Notes: a model not told the origin generated them from the sequence alone. A DNA stretch of 64,000 nt from Deferribacteraceae bacterium UBA6793 (GCA_002452405.1 DKFP01000009.1:93266-157265); one strand, 5' to 3'. Counted from the stretch's first letter, positions 40,618 to 53,192 are shown. Translations and numbers: made by a program.

Positions 40618-42897
40618 TTACTCCGTTATGCTCATGGGGCGGTCATAGGGTTCGAATGTAAACTCGTCGCTGTAACCGTCCGTAATCTGTTTCGTCTCTG
40701 CATCCACGCGGAAATATGAGACATCTTTTGCAACGGGGAACATTTTCCGTCCGAAGTTGGTATATACCTTTCCGGTATAGCGAACCCACTGGGGCAGCGC
40801 CGCGTTTGAACCGGAAGCGCCTCTGGGCAGTGCTTTAAAGTCGTCGAAACCAACCCATGAACCGGAAACGAGGTCTGACATAAAACCGACGAACCACGTA
40901 TCCTTACTGTCGTTTGTTGTTCCCGTCTTGCCGCCGACAACGCGGGGAATGGCGAGGGCGCGTCGTCCGGTACCATGGTCAACGACGTTGACAAGCGTGT
41001 CTGTGATTATCTGTGCGGTGCTCTCTTTTATAACTGGGATGGAATCCGAAGGCGAAAACTCTTTGACAAGTTTGCCGTCGGGATACATGATTTTTGTAAC
41101 GAAATAGGGTTTATATCTTACACCCATGTTTGGAAATACGCTGAACGCGTACACCATCTCCTGCAAGGTGACTGAACCTGAACCGATACTCACTGCAAGC
41201 TCTCTGGGCATTTCGCCTTCGAGACCGAATTTGCGGGCAAGATCAATTATTTTGCCTATGCCCACCTGTTCCGCCAGCTTGATGGTGACAAGGTTGCGCG
41301 AGTGGGTCAGCGCGTCTTTAAGTGTGGTGTTTCCGAAATATTCGCCGGACGAGTTTTTGGGTTTCCACACCTCGCCTTCGTCGTTTATCTGTTTTTCGAT
41401 GGGTGCGTCGAGCACCTGCGACATCATATCCATCCCGTTTTCAAGTGCCGCGGAATAGACTATCGGCTTCAGCAGTGAGCCCGCCTGACGCTTCGCCTGA
41501 TAGGCTCTGTTGAACATTGAACGTCTGTAGTCGAAACCGCCGACCATGGCGTATATGCCGCCGTCCGCAGGGGAAATGGAGAGGATGGCGCCTTCAAGGG
41601 GCGGATCCTGCACCAGCCTGTAACGTCCGTTCTTTTTCTTAACATATATGATGTCGTTGTCGTGGAAAATATCGGAAAAGCTGTTCAGTCTTCCGCCTTT
41701 GCCATCGGCGGGTCTCGCCCAGCGGCAGTCTTCAAGACGAAGTTCCGATTCTTCGGAGAGAGTCGTTATGTATGCAACTGACTGTGTAACGTTTGTTACT
41801 CTGGCTTTTTCAAACTCAAGTTCAGCCAGATATGTCTTGTCCATTTTAAGCTGTTTGCTCAGGTCTCCGTTTTCCGGAAGGAATTTTGCGACAGGACCGT
41901 AATAGCCTGTCTGCTCGGAGAGTTCCAGCAGATTCTCCTTAACCGCCTCTTCCGCCTTGTTCTGCATATCAAGATCAAGTGTTGTATAGATTGCTATACC
42001 GGAATTATCTATGTCTTCAATATTTTCCGATGTCGAAAGATATTTTTTCACATAATCCACAAAATATCCGGCAAGCAGGTTTTTCGGAGGTATTTTATCA
42101 ACTATTACAGGCATTTCTCGTGCCGCTTCTTTATACTGAGCCTCAGTGATATAGCCGACTTCCGCCATGCGGTAGAGAACGTGATTGCGGCGTTTGATGG
42201 ATTTTTCCAGTCCGAGGTGCGGTGCATATATGCCCGGCGCTTTCGGTATACCGGCTATCATGGCACATTCCGCAAGATCAAGGTCGGCAATGTCTTTGCC
42301 GAAATAGTTCTGCGCCGCCGCCTGAACGCCGTATGCGCCCCTTCCGAAATAGACCTGATTCAGGTACATCAGAAGTATCTCCTTTTTGGAGAGCGCCTTA
42401 TCTATCTTATAAGCGAGTATCTGCTCTTTCACCTTTCTTTTCAGTTTCTTTTCGGGGGTGAGATAGAGTATTTTCACAAGCTGCTGGGTCAGTGTACTTC
42501 CGCCCTCAACAACCCTTCCCGCGCGGATGTTGGTTACGAACGCGCGCATGATACCCATCATGTCCACACCGCCGTGTTCATAAAAGCGTGCATCCTCAAC
42601 TGCAACCACTGCGTTTTGCAGGTTTTCGGGTATTTTGTCCAGAGTAACAGGATATCTGCGTTCTTCGCCCAGCTCGGCAATCTGTTTGCCATTGCGATCA
42701 TATATCATTGTGGGCATTTTATATTTGTAGTTTTTCAGTTCCTCGGTTGAGGGCAGCTCGCGGCTCATCATAAAGAAATAAATTACAAGAGCAACAGCAC
42801 CGAGAAGACAAATAGCAAGCACTGCCAATACGGCTGACATAACGATCTGCCCTGCCGTGAGGCTTTTAAAGTCGAAATCTTTAAAGTTGAATTTCAT
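40618..42897 (-). CDS. mrcA: Bifunctional penicillin-binding protein 1A
   Basis: A 759-residue peptidoglycan synthase anchored by one N-terminal TM (about 18-45). The glycosyltransferase domain has VAVEDARFYEHGGVD with the catalytic Glu, GGSTLTQQLVK and FGRGAYGVQAAAQ. The transpeptidase has the SxxK motif GSLLKP (Ser474), SRN in THSRNLVTIKL and KTGTTNDSKD. It polymerises and cross-links glycan strands in the periplasm. A 13-nt gap separates it from uvrB upstream and 7 nt from the downstream kinase, so it belongs to the same operon. Confidence 0.95.
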   Translation of the reverse strand: MKFNFKDFDFKSLTAGQIVMSAVLAVLAICLLGAVALVIYFFMMSRELPSTEELKNYKYKMPTMIYDRNGKQIAELGEERRYPVTLDKIPENLQNAVVAVEDARFYEHGGVDMMGIMRAFVTNIRAGRVVEGGSTLTQQLVKILYLTPEKKLKRKVKEQILAYKIDKALSKKEILLMYLNQVYFGRGAYGVQAAAQNYFGKDIADLDLAECAMIAGIPKAPGIYAPHLGLEKSIKRRNHVLYRMAEVGYITEAQYKEAAREMPVIVDKIPPKNLLAGYFVDYVKKYLSTSENIEDIDNSGIAIYTTLDLDMQNKAEEAVKENLLELSEQTGYYGPVAKFLPENGDLSKQLKMDKTYLAELEFEKARVTNVTQSVAYITTLSEESELRLEDCRWARPADGKGGRLNSFSDIFHDNDIIYVKKKNGRYRLVQDPPLEGAILSISPADGGIYAMVGGFDYRRSMFNRAYQAKRQAGSLLKPIVYSAALENGMDMMSQVLDAPIEKQINDEGEVWKPKNSSGEYFGNTTLKDALTHSRNLVTIKLAEQVGIGKIIDLARKFGLEGEMPRELAVSIGSGSVTLQEMVYAFSVFPNMGVRYKPYFVTKIMYPDGKLVKEFSPSDSIPVIKESTAQIITDTLVNVVDHGTGRRALAIPRVVGGKTGTTNDSKDTWFVGFMSDLVSGSWVGFDDFKALPRGASGSNAALPQWVRYTGKVYTNFGRKMFPVAKDVSYFRVDAETKQITDGYSDEFTFEPYDRPMSITE

Positions 42898-42910
42898 ATA
42901 AGGATGTCCT

Positions 42911-44881
42911 CTATTTCACCGAAAGCTCAAACAGCATATCGCGTATCTTCGCCGCCTTTTCAAAATCAAGGTTTTTAGCGTGTTCCTGCATCTGCTTTTT
43001 CAGCTTTTCAATATCTTTTTCTTTATTCCCCGATAATGTTATACCTATATCCGTATCAATATCAACCGTTACGTAATCCTTTTCATAAATAGATTCAAGA
43101 ATGTTTGTTATCTCGTTTTTAACTGTCTGCGGTGTGATGCCGTTATCTTCGTTATATTTTTGCTGTTTAGCCCGCCTGCGGGCTGTTTCGTCCATTGCCG
43201 TCTGCATTGAGCGTGTAACGGTATCCGCATAAAATATGGCACGTCCGTTGACGTTACGCGCGGCACGACCGACAGTCTGGATAAGCGCCTTGGAGGAACG
43301 CAGAAATCCTTCCTTGTCCGCATCCAGAACAGCGACCAGCGAAACTTCGGGCAGGTCAAGCCCCTCCCGCAGCAGGTTGATACCAACCAGTACGTCAAAC
43401 TCACCCATCCTGAGCGAGCGCAGTATCTTTATCCGTTCAATGGTATCAATATCCGAGTGGAGGTATTTCACCCGAACGCCCATTCCGTCGTAATATTTGG
43501 TAAGCTCCTCCGACATGCGCTTGGTGAGTGTGGTAACAAGCACACGACCGCCCTCCGCAGTTACCTTCACCACCTCGGCGTAGAGATCGTCCACCTGACT
43601 TCTGGACGGGCGGACATCTATTGGCGGGTCGATAAGCCCTGTGGGGCGGATTATCTGTTCAGCAAGAAGCCCCTGCGAATCTTCCATTTCGTATGCATCC
43701 GGAGTTGCGGAAACGTACATCACGCGGTGTACCCGTTCGCGGAACTCCTCGAATTTCAGCGGGCGGTTGTCAAGGGCTGCCGGCAAACGGAAACCATATT
43801 CCACCAGAGTTGTTTTGCGGCTTCTGTCGCCGTTGTACATTCCGCGTATCTGCGGAACGGTCATGTGTGACTCGTCTACGATAACAAGCGCATCCTTAGG
43901 CAGATAACTCAGAAGCGTGGGCGGAGCGTCGCCTGGCTTGCGGTTCTCGAAAAATCTTGAATAGTTCTCAATGCCGCTGCAATAGCCCGTTTCCATTATC
44001 ATCTCTATGTCGAACATAGTGCGCTGTGTAAGACGCTGGCTCTCAAGTATCTTATTTTCATTGTCAAGCTGGGTGCAGCGCACCGCAAGCTCGCTTTTAA
44101 TCTGCGCTATGGCGTCGTCACGAGAAACTGCCGTGGTGACATAGTGGGTGTTGGGGTATATTGCCACCTTTGGACGATTGCGGATGGTCTTACCTGTCAG
44201 CGGGTCAAACTCGGATATCCTGTCAACCTCGTCGCCGAAAAACTCTATGCGGTATGCGATGCTGTCCTCATGTGCCGGAAACACTTCCAGCGTGTCGCCC
44301 TTCATGCGGTATGTGCCACGGTGGAAGTCATAGTCGTTGCGTTCGTACTGTATCTCCACCAGCTTTGAAAGCACACTGTCGATCTCCACAGTGTCGTTCA
44401 CCTCAAGAACCACAAGCATACCGGAATATGCCTCAGGAGAACCGAGACCGTATATGCAGGAAACTGAGGCGACGATAACGACATCCCGACGTTCCAGAAG
44501 GCTTCTGGTGGCACTGTGGCGCAGTTTATCTATGTCCTCGTTTATGGACGAGTCCTTTTCTATAAACGTATCCGTCTGCGGTTTATAGGCTTCCGGCTGG
44601 TAATAGTCGTAGTAACTGACAAAGTATTCAACGGCGTTTTCAGGAAAGAATTTTTTAAATTCACCGTAGAGCTGCGCAGCAAGGGTTTTGTTGTGGGCAA
44701 TTATCAGGGTCGGCACGTCAAGCTGCTGTATGACGTTTGCCATCGTATATGTTTTACCGGAACCCGTAACGCCAAGAAGCACCTGCGCGTTGGCTCCGTC
44801 CTGATAGTTCTCCACAAGCTGACGCACAGCCTCCGGCTGGTCGCCCGCCATTTCGTATTCTGAAACAAGTTTAAAGCTCAT
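42911..44881 (-). CDS. uvrB: Excinuclease ABC subunit B
   Basis: A 656-residue damage-verification helicase of nucleotide excision repair. Walker A GVTGSGKT is at 37-44, the beta-hairpin region includes VSYYDYYQPEAY, and helicase motifs lie in VDESHMTVPQ and QTVGRAARN. A C-terminal UVR coiled coil (IEKLKKQMQEHAKNLDFEKAA) contacts UvrC. The start overlaps the selB stop by 4 nt. With mfd in the same window, transcription-coupled repair is supported; uvrA and uvrC are not here. Confidence 0.97.
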   Translation of the reverse strand: MSFKLVSEYEMAGDQPEAVRQLVENYQDGANAQVLLGVTGSGKTYTMANVIQQLDVPTLIIAHNKTLAAQLYGEFKKFFPENAVEYFVSYYDYYQPEAYKPQTDTFIEKDSSINEDIDKLRHSATRSLLERRDVVIVASVSCIYGLGSPEAYSGMLVVLEVNDTVEIDSVLSKLVEIQYERNDYDFHRGTYRMKGDTLEVFPAHEDSIAYRIEFFGDEVDRISEFDPLTGKTIRNRPKVAIYPNTHYVTTAVSRDDAIAQIKSELAVRCTQLDNENKILESQRLTQRTMFDIEMIMETGYCSGIENYSRFFENRKPGDAPPTLLSYLPKDALVIVDESHMTVPQIRGMYNGDRSRKTTLVEYGFRLPAALDNRPLKFEEFRERVHRVMYVSATPDAYEMEDSQGLLAEQIIRPTGLIDPPIDVRPSRSQVDDLYAEVVKVTAEGGRVLVTTLTKRMSEELTKYYDGMGVRVKYLHSDIDTIERIKILRSLRMGEFDVLVGINLLREGLDLPEVSLVAVLDADKEGFLRSSKALIQTVGRAARNVNGRAIFYADTVTRSMQTAMDETARRRAKQQKYNEDNGITPQTVKNEITNILESIYEKDYVTVDIDTDIGITLSGNKEKDIEKLKKQMQEHAKNLDFEKAAKIRDMLFELSVK

Positions 44882-46728
44882 CTGTTTTTAAGTATCCTCG
44901 TATTGCTTCGGTTTATAAAAAGTCCTGATTTATCCAGTTGATCCATCAGCGGTATCAGCAATTTACGAGGCAAATCGAAAAACTCTTTCATGCGGTTTAT
45001 GTCCACACCGCCGCTTTTCGCCGCCTCAGCCTCCGCCTTTTCCGTAAAAATGTTTATCAGCTCCATTGTAAGGTAAACGTTTCTGTCCACCCTCCTTGCA
45101 AGGCTTCTGTTGCAGAGATAAAGCAGGCATTTCTGAACCTTTTCTTCGCTCATTCCGGTTTTTCCGGCGATGAGCAACGGGTTCGAAAGCGCCGCATCCT
45201 GTCTCATTGAGGCAAGCACCATCATGGCGTCATCCTGAAACGGGTCTTTGAAGTTCAGCTTCAGCATATGTCCGTCGAAGACATAGCCCATCTTCTGCCC
45301 GCTTTCGATTATGCGGTTAACGATGTCGTGCCGCACCTGCTCCGGCAGGGTACACTCCAGCTTCAGAGTGTTTATGGCAAGGGTGCCCCTCTCTTTCAGC
45401 CTGTTCAGCGACTCTTTTACAAATGAATCTATCATTCCGGCATCCATCAGAAAGCCGTAGTAATTTACAATATTAAGCTGCGTCAGCTTCTCCGCAAGCT
45501 CGTTTCGAAAAAGACCGGAAAACTGTATGGGTTCGTTCATGTTGAAGCCGCAGGCATATATCTCCATTATGCCGCGTATCGCAGCGTCATAGTCATAGCG
45601 GCTCATGTGTTCGATTATCCCGCGGCTGGCCTTTCTGTCGGGATAGGTTTGCTCAAGCCCAAGAACACGCCCGCCCGCAACACTTCTCTGAGGACTGGCG
45701 GACCGGATAACAAACGGTTCGTTGAAAAATACAACCGCAGGTCTGTCCAGTTTGATAAAGCAGATAGCCTCACGGGACGGCTCAAGCACCTTTTCGTCGT
45801 AAAAGATGATTCGCCCCTCATAACTCTCCGAACCGAGAATGACGGGATAAGTCTTGTTGTGGCGGATAAGCTCGGAATCCGAACATTCGCCGAAAGCTCT
45901 GACAACGGCGTAAATACCGTTTGTATCAGTAATTTTATTATTTTCGGAGATGATATCCCCGCGCCTTACATCGTCTGCGGAAAAATCCGGCAGATTCAGA
46001 GCGGTGCGCTGTCCGGCGACGGACTTTTCAGCGAAACGGTCGTGCACCTGAATTCCTTTGACACGAGCCTTTTCGCCTGTTCTAAGGTTATAGACAAAGT
46101 TCTCAACGGCAATCTTTCCGAAAAGCGAAGTGCCCGTGACTACAGTTCCGTGCCCTTTTATGTTGAACACCCTGTCCACGCGCATGACATAGCACCTGTT
46201 CTGTGTTTTCGGCATAACACGTACCGCGCAGTCGGATACAGCCTGTTTCAGAGCATCTATGGACCAATTATCGTATATGGAAGTACGCACAACTGCTGTC
46301 AGCGTTACTCCGCTGCCTTCGAAAAGCTCTCTTACGGCAGTTTCCGTCTGATACAGCTCTTCGTCTGTGCATCTGTCCGCCTTTGTTATGGCGGCGACGG
46401 CATATTTAACACCGATAGTGTTCAGTATGCTGAAATGCTCGCGGGTCTGAGGCATGATGCCTTCGTGTCCGTCAACACAAAAGAGCGCGCTGTCGAACCC
46501 CACTGAGCCGGAAATCATTGTTTTTACGAGTTTTTCGTGCCCGGGAACATCGATGAAGGACACAAGAGCTGTTTCAAGCTCCAGCCCGGCATAGCCAAGC
46601 TCAATGGTGATTCCCTTCTGCTTCTCCTGTGCCAGCCTGTCGGGGTCTTTGCCCGTAAGTGCCTTTATCAGTGAGGATTTACCGTGATCTATGTGTCCGG
46701 CAGTTCCCATTATTATATTTTTTTTCAT
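44878..46728 (-). CDS. selB: Selenocysteine-specific elongation factor SelB
   Basis: A 616-residue GTPase that delivers selenocysteyl-tRNA to UGA codons marked by a SECIS hairpin. The N-terminal G domain has GHIDHGKSS at 11-19, DVPGHE near 60 and TKAD near 115. EF-Tu-like barrels follow, and the C-terminal third contains winged-helix repeats for SECIS binding. It overlaps selA by 4 nt upstream and uvrB by 4 nt downstream. Its presence shows that the organism makes selenoproteins. selC and selD are not in the window. Confidence 0.96.
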   Translation of the reverse strand: MKKNIIMGTAGHIDHGKSSLIKALTGKDPDRLAQEKQKGITIELGYAGLELETALVSFIDVPGHEKLVKTMISGSVGFDSALFCVDGHEGIMPQTREHFSILNTIGVKYAVAAITKADRCTDEELYQTETAVRELFEGSGVTLTAVVRTSIYDNWSIDALKQAVSDCAVRVMPKTQNRCYVMRVDRVFNIKGHGTVVTGTSLFGKIAVENFVYNLRTGEKARVKGIQVHDRFAEKSVAGQRTALNLPDFSADDVRRGDIISENNKITDTNGIYAVVRAFGECSDSELIRHNKTYPVILGSESYEGRIIFYDEKVLEPSREAICFIKLDRPAVVFFNEPFVIRSASPQRSVAGGRVLGLEQTYPDRKASRGIIEHMSRYDYDAAIRGIMEIYACGFNMNEPIQFSGLFRNELAEKLTQLNIVNYYGFLMDAGMIDSFVKESLNRLKERGTLAINTLKLECTLPEQVRHDIVNRIIESGQKMGYVFDGHMLKLNFKDPFQDDAMMVLASMRQDAALSNPLLIAGKTGMSEEKVQKCLLYLCNRSLARRVDRNVYLTMELINIFTEKAEAEAAKSGGVDINRMKEFFDLPRKLLIPLMDQLDKSGLFINRSNTRILKNR

Positions 46729-48062
46729 TTTAACGCACCCAGCGCATCTGAAATGATACCGAAATCCTTTTCGTCAAGGGTTCTCACGTCAAAATATACC
46801 CGTTCGCCCACACGGGCGATTATGGGCGTTTCCCAGCGGCGCAGGTGCCTGTCCAGAGCGGATTCAGACATCCCCTTAACACTGACGGCGACACCGAATG
46901 ATTTCATCTCCGCAAGGGGACAGCTTCCGCCGCCTACTGTGGATTTTGTCTCTATGACGTCTCCGCCAAGCAATTTCGACAGTTTGATAGCTCTGAGCCC
47001 GATACTCTCTATACTTTCGGATATCATGCGCTGCGCCGGAATTTCATTATGTCTGCCCGTCAGATACAGTCTGAAAACCGATTGCAGGACGGCAAGAGTC
47101 ATTTTATCCACCCGCAGCATACGCATGAGAGGATTTTTTTTGATTTTATTTATCAGGGATTTTCTGCCGACGATTATACCAGCCTGGCAGCCGCCCGTCA
47201 TCTTGTCACCGCTGAACGACACAAGGTCGAACCCTGCGGAAACGTCTTCGGGTATAGTTCTGTCGCGGCATATGTCGTCGGGCAGATGCTTTATGAACTG
47301 TCCGCTCCCGGCATCGTAATAGGATACGCATCCGGCATCGCGGGCAGACTGTGCAACGTCCGCAAGGGACGCTTCCTCGGAAAAGCCTACTATCTCGTAA
47401 TTGCTCCTATGCACCTTCATCATAACGGCGGTTTTCGGCGTAACTGCGTTGTCGTAATCAGACTTTCGTGTCTTATTCGTCGTGCCCACCTCAACCATTT
47501 TTGCGCCGCTCTGCTTCATAACGTCCGGCACACGGAAAGAGCCGCCTATCTCGACCAGTTCACCGCGGCTGACAATCGCCTCTTTCCCTTTGGCAAAGGT
47601 GTTCAGCACCAGAAACACTGCGGAAGCGTTGTTATTAACAACAACTGCATCCTCCGCACCTGTAAGCATTCGCAGATATTCTGAAACGTGGTGGTATCTA
47701 TCCCCGCGTTTCCCGCTTTCCGTATCGTATTCAAGGTTTGAATAACCGCATACCAGCTCTTTCAGCTCGTCAGCGGCACATTCCGGCAGTGGCGACCGCC
47801 CAAGATTCGTGTGTATGGGAACGCCCGTGGCGTTTATGACACGCCGGAGGCTACCTTTCTCAATTTCACGGTATACCTTTTCAGTATGTTCGATAATCTT
47901 TTGAGTATCAGGTTCTTTGCCTTTTTCAGCCTCTGCGCGCGCATCAGCGATGGCACGCGCCGCCGCCTCTTTAACTATCACACGGCTGAGACCCGCAAAC
48001 CGTTCATCATTCAGTATTTTATCCATTTTAGGGAGTTTTTTCAGAAGGTTGATCCTATCCAT
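46725..48062 (-). CDS. selA: L-seryl-tRNA(Sec) selenium transferase SelA
   Basis: A 445-residue PLP enzyme converting Ser-tRNA(Sec) to Sec-tRNA(Sec) with selenophosphate. The PLP lysine is Lys287 in SFSGDKMTGG. The N-terminal helical domain and the GRSPLPECAADELKELV and YSNLEYDTESGKRG segments are typical. It is first in the selA-selB-uvrB-mrcA-kinase operon. A TATAAT-like -10 lies about 40-50 nt upstream on the minus strand with a poor -35. It is divergent from the M20 peptidase gene, with a MITE fragment between. Confidence 0.96.
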   Translation of the reverse strand: MDRINLLKKLPKMDKILNDERFAGLSRVIVKEAAARAIADARAEAEKGKEPDTQKIIEHTEKVYREIEKGSLRRVINATGVPIHTNLGRSPLPECAADELKELVCGYSNLEYDTESGKRGDRYHHVSEYLRMLTGAEDAVVVNNNASAVFLVLNTFAKGKEAIVSRGELVEIGGSFRVPDVMKQSGAKMVEVGTTNKTRKSDYDNAVTPKTAVMMKVHRSNYEIVGFSEEASLADVAQSARDAGCVSYYDAGSGQFIKHLPDDICRDRTIPEDVSAGFDLVSFSGDKMTGGCQAGIIVGRKSLINKIKKNPLMRMLRVDKMTLAVLQSVFRLYLTGRHNEIPAQRMISESIESIGLRAIKLSKLLGGDVIETKSTVGGGSCPLAEMKSFGVAVSVKGMSESALDRHLRRWETPIIARVGERVYFDVRTLDEKDFGIISDALGALK

Positions 48063-48139
48063 CAGATTATATTAAGCAAAAATGAAGAAATTATAAATAG
48101 GTATTTAAATTAAAACTCAGGGTGGGTATTATATATAAA

Positions 48140-48205
48140 AATTTGAGACTGCCGCGTCGCTGCGCTCTTCGCAGAGACAACAGCACGTCTTTGCGGAGAA
48201 CAGAG
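48140..48205. mobile_element. MITE-like element C8, core fragment
   Basis: GAGACTGCCGCGTCGCTGC...CTCTTCGCAGAGAC then CACGTCTTTGCGGAGAAC resembles a collapsed version of the family core without outer ends. It covers the leader of the M20 gene and supplies the GGAG or AGAG upstream of its ATG. Confidence 0.6.
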
Positions 48206-48209
48206 TTTC

Positions 48210-49310
48210 ATGGAAACAATAAACGCAAAACAGGCACAAACAGACCTTAAAGAGCTTTTCGAGAGGGCTGAACCCTCTTTTCAGGAGCATAAGACCTCCG
48301 CATACATAAAAGAACGTCTGAACGGCATGGGGCTGTCAGGTTACAAGACCGTCGGCACGGGCATTTTCGGCACCATAGATGCGGGCAGAGAGAAGACAGT
48401 CGCCCTGCGCTCGGATATGGACGCGCTCCCCTTCAACGCCGAAAAAACAGAATATAAGCACCTCTGCGGACACCACGCAAATATGACCACACTGCTGGGC
48501 GTTCTGGATTACGCGTCCGCGAATAAAGATAAACTCAGGTACAACATCCGCTATATTTTCCAGCCCGCGGAAGAGGTTATCGGCGGCGCTGTAACCATGA
48601 TAGAGGCTGGATGCCTCGAAGGCGTCAGCGAGATATTCGCCACACACACGGGACCCGATGCGGAACTTGGCTCGGTCGCACTCATCACAGGGGACTGCAT
48701 GGCAGGCTCAAATCACTTTGATATAAAGATAAAAGGCAAATCCACCCACGCGGCACATCCGAACCTCGGAACGGATACTGTAACCGCTGCATGTGAGTAT
48801 GTGGTGTCCTGCCAGACCATAATCTCCCGCCTGAAAGACCCTGTTGAGACAGGGCTTATCTCTTTCGGAATAATAAACGGCGGCACTGCTTCAAATATTC
48901 TGCCGGAAACGGTGGAACTGCACGGAACTTTCCGCCACTTTGACCCTGCGGTAAAGGTATTGATAGAAAAAGCAATGCGCACACGCCTGAAAGCCATAGA
49001 GGACTTTTACGGCGTAACCTGTGAAATGAACATCAGCGACGGCACGCCGCCAGTGCGTTGCGATAAAGGGCTTGTGGACAAACTTCGTCAGGTCTGCTCC
49101 GCGCAGAGCATCCCCGTGTCCGCTTTCGATACGAAGAGCATGGGCGGAGAGGATTTCGCATTCTATCTTGAAAAGGTGCCCGGCGCATTCATATGGCAGG
49201 GTGTTGCGACAGGCGGATATCAGCCGCCTCTGCACAATAAGGAATACAGAGTGCCCGACGAAGCGGTATATCCGTGCATAAAACTGCTATCGTCGTACAT
49301 AACGGAATAA
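48210..49310 (+). CDS. M20-family amidohydrolase/aminoacylase
   Basis: A 366-residue metal-dependent amidohydrolase of the M20D group (hippurate hydrolase, N-acyl amino acid or N-acetyl-diaminopimelate deacetylases). Metal ligand segments are LRSDMDALPF, LCGHHANMTTLLG, FQPAEEVIGGA and the late SMGGEDFAFYL; GKSTHAAHPNLGTD belongs to the dimerisation domain. The substrate is uncertain. The ribosome site is poor and lies in a MITE fragment. The next gene, dprA, starts 4 nt after the stop, so this is the first gene of the dprA-smg-topA-trmFO operon. Confidence 0.87.
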   Translation: METINAKQAQTDLKELFERAEPSFQEHKTSAYIKERLNGMGLSGYKTVGTGIFGTIDAGREKTVALRSDMDALPFNAEKTEYKHLCGHHANMTTLLGVLDYASANKDKLRYNIRYIFQPAEEVIGGAVTMIEAGCLEGVSEIFATHTGPDAELGSVALITGDCMAGSNHFDIKIKGKSTHAAHPNLGTDTVTAACEYVVSCQTIISRLKDPVETGLISFGIINGGTASNILPETVELHGTFRHFDPAVKVLIEKAMRTRLKAIEDFYGVTCEMNISDGTPPVRCDKGLVDKLRQVCSAQSIPVSAFDTKSMGGEDFAFYLEKVPGAFIWQGVATGGYQPPLHNKEYRVPDEAVYPCIKLLSSYITE

Positions 49311-49314
49311 TAAA

Positions 49315-50442
49315 TTGATAAGCGCAAAAGCCATCAATACCTTAAAACTGAAATGCGTCAGAGGGATAACCGATCAGGCGATATCAAAAATATACGCAGC
49401 CTGCGGCAGTCTTGACGGTGCTTTCGCGCTGGATTTCGGTTCGCTGACAGGACTTGGTATAAAAAAGGAAACGGCGGAGAACATCATCACCGCCGATATA
49501 GACGAAAAACTCCTGGAAAGGGAGTTCGCATCCGCCGACAAAAAGCAGGCGGACATCATCTGCATAGACGATGCCGAGTATCCGCCTCTTCTGCGGGAGA
49601 CCGAGAGCGCACCAGCTCTTCTCTTCGTCCGCGGAAAACGTGAGGCACTGTTAAAGCCGTCCATAGCCGTTGTGGGTTCGCGAAACGCCACCCGACAGGC
49701 TTGCGACTTCGCAAAGAAGCTGTCACAGGATCTGGCGGAGGTAGGATTCAACGTGGTCAGCGGTTTTGCACACGGTATAGATGTTTACGCCCACGCAGGC
49801 GCAATCAATAAAGGGCTTACAACCGCCGTGATGGGCTGCGGGATAAATCATTTCTACCCGGAAGCGAACAAACGGTATGAACCTACGGTTCTGAAAAGCG
49901 GCTGTATCGTTACGGAGTTTTTCTCCGATATGCCTGCTCTCGCTGGAAATTTTCCCCAACGCAACCGTATCATCAGCGGCATGTCCCACGGGGTTGTGGT
50001 TGTTGAAGCATCAGCCCGCAGCGGAAGCCTGATAACCGCCCGCTATGCAGGTGAGCAGGGGCGCGAGGTATACGCTGTTCCGGCATTTCCAATGTCAAAA
50101 AATTGTGCGACCAACAAACTTATAAAGGACGGAGCGCGCCTGACAGAGAGCTATTACGACATTCTGGATGAACTGCGCTACCGCATCGACGGTCTTAAAG
50201 AGGTTGACAAGCCCGAACCTGTTAGGCTACAGTTTGGTAACCCAGATGACGCGAGACTCTATTCGTTACTAGAGAATGGTATGCTGAACCCGGACGAACT
50301 CAGCACCCTTTCAGGGATGGATATCGGCAGTGTCACAATAAGCCTTGTGCAGATGGAGCTTGAGGGTTATGTTATCAGGGAAATCGACGGTAAGTACCGG
50401 GCTGCCGGAGGAAACTATGGACAAAATAGTCATAGCTCTTAA
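49315..50442 (+). CDS. dprA: DNA-processing protein DprA
   Basis: A 375-residue protein that loads RecA onto incoming single-stranded DNA during transformation. An N-terminal helix-hairpin-helix region (about 10-65) is followed by the Rossmann-like DprA domain with VVGSRNATRQA, SGFAHGIDVYAHAGAI and PQRNRIISGMS. A C-terminal winged helix lies at about 305-370. Initiation is at TTG, with CGGAA 7 nt upstream; no suitable ATG is near. It is widespread even in species not known to be transformable, so competence is not proven. The C-terminus overlaps the smg gene by 26 nt. Confidence 0.93.
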   Translation: MISAKAINTLKLKCVRGITDQAISKIYAACGSLDGAFALDFGSLTGLGIKKETAENIITADIDEKLLEREFASADKKQADIICIDDAEYPPLLRETESAPALLFVRGKREALLKPSIAVVGSRNATRQACDFAKKLSQDLAEVGFNVVSGFAHGIDVYAHAGAINKGLTTAVMGCGINHFYPEANKRYEPTVLKSGCIVTEFFSDMPALAGNFPQRNRIISGMSHGVVVVEASARSGSLITARYAGEQGREVYAVPAFPMSKNCATNKLIKDGARLTESYYDILDELRYRIDGLKEVDKPEPVRLQFGNPDDARLYSLLENGMLNPDELSTLSGMDIGSVTISLVQMELEGYVIREIDGKYRAAGGNYGQNSHSS

Positions 50443-50833
50443 TCTCGTGATTGACTTTCTGGAATCCAGCGACAAGATCAGCGAAAAAAGCATAAAAGAT
50501 TATTTATTTAATACAGGGTTCGACGACCACGTTATCAGACAGGTGATGACTGTGCTGGACATCAGCAACTTTGACGGGAACATATGGTTCCGTGTTTTTA
50601 CTAAAAAAGAGAAAAACATGCTCAGTGCCGACGCGATAAGCTACCTTCAGAAACTCCATCTGACAGGTATCCTTGATCCGCTGGGACTGGAAGACGTGAT
50701 AGAAAACGCCATGACCACCGAAACTTTTAAAGTGGACGTTGAAACTGTTAAAAATCTCGTGCTGTACTCCCTTATGGAGAGAAAGTCCCTCTATGCATCA
50801 GGCGTTGAGGACGAAGAGGATTACCTGCACTGA
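50417..50833 (+). CDS. smg: Smg-family protein (DUF494)
   Basis: A 138-residue acidic helical protein of the Smg/DUF494 family. The family has no established function; its gene is commonly found between dprA (smf) and topA, exactly as here. Segments KIVIALNLVIDFLESSDK and KVDVETVKNLVLYSLMERK are typical of the N- and C-terminal parts. GGAGG sits 6 nt before ATG 50417, inside the end of dprA; an upstream in-frame start at 50345 lacks such a site. Confidence 0.87.
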   Translation: MDKIVIALNLVIDFLESSDKISEKSIKDYLFNTGFDDHVIRQVMTVLDISNFDGNIWFRVFTKKEKNMLSADAISYLQKLHLTGILDPLGLEDVIENAMTTETFKVDVETVKNLVLYSLMERKSLYASGVEDEEDYLH

Positions 50834-50846
50834 TACGGGAATATAA

Positions 50847-53191
<2,345 letters not shown>

Positions 53192-53192
<1 letters not shown>

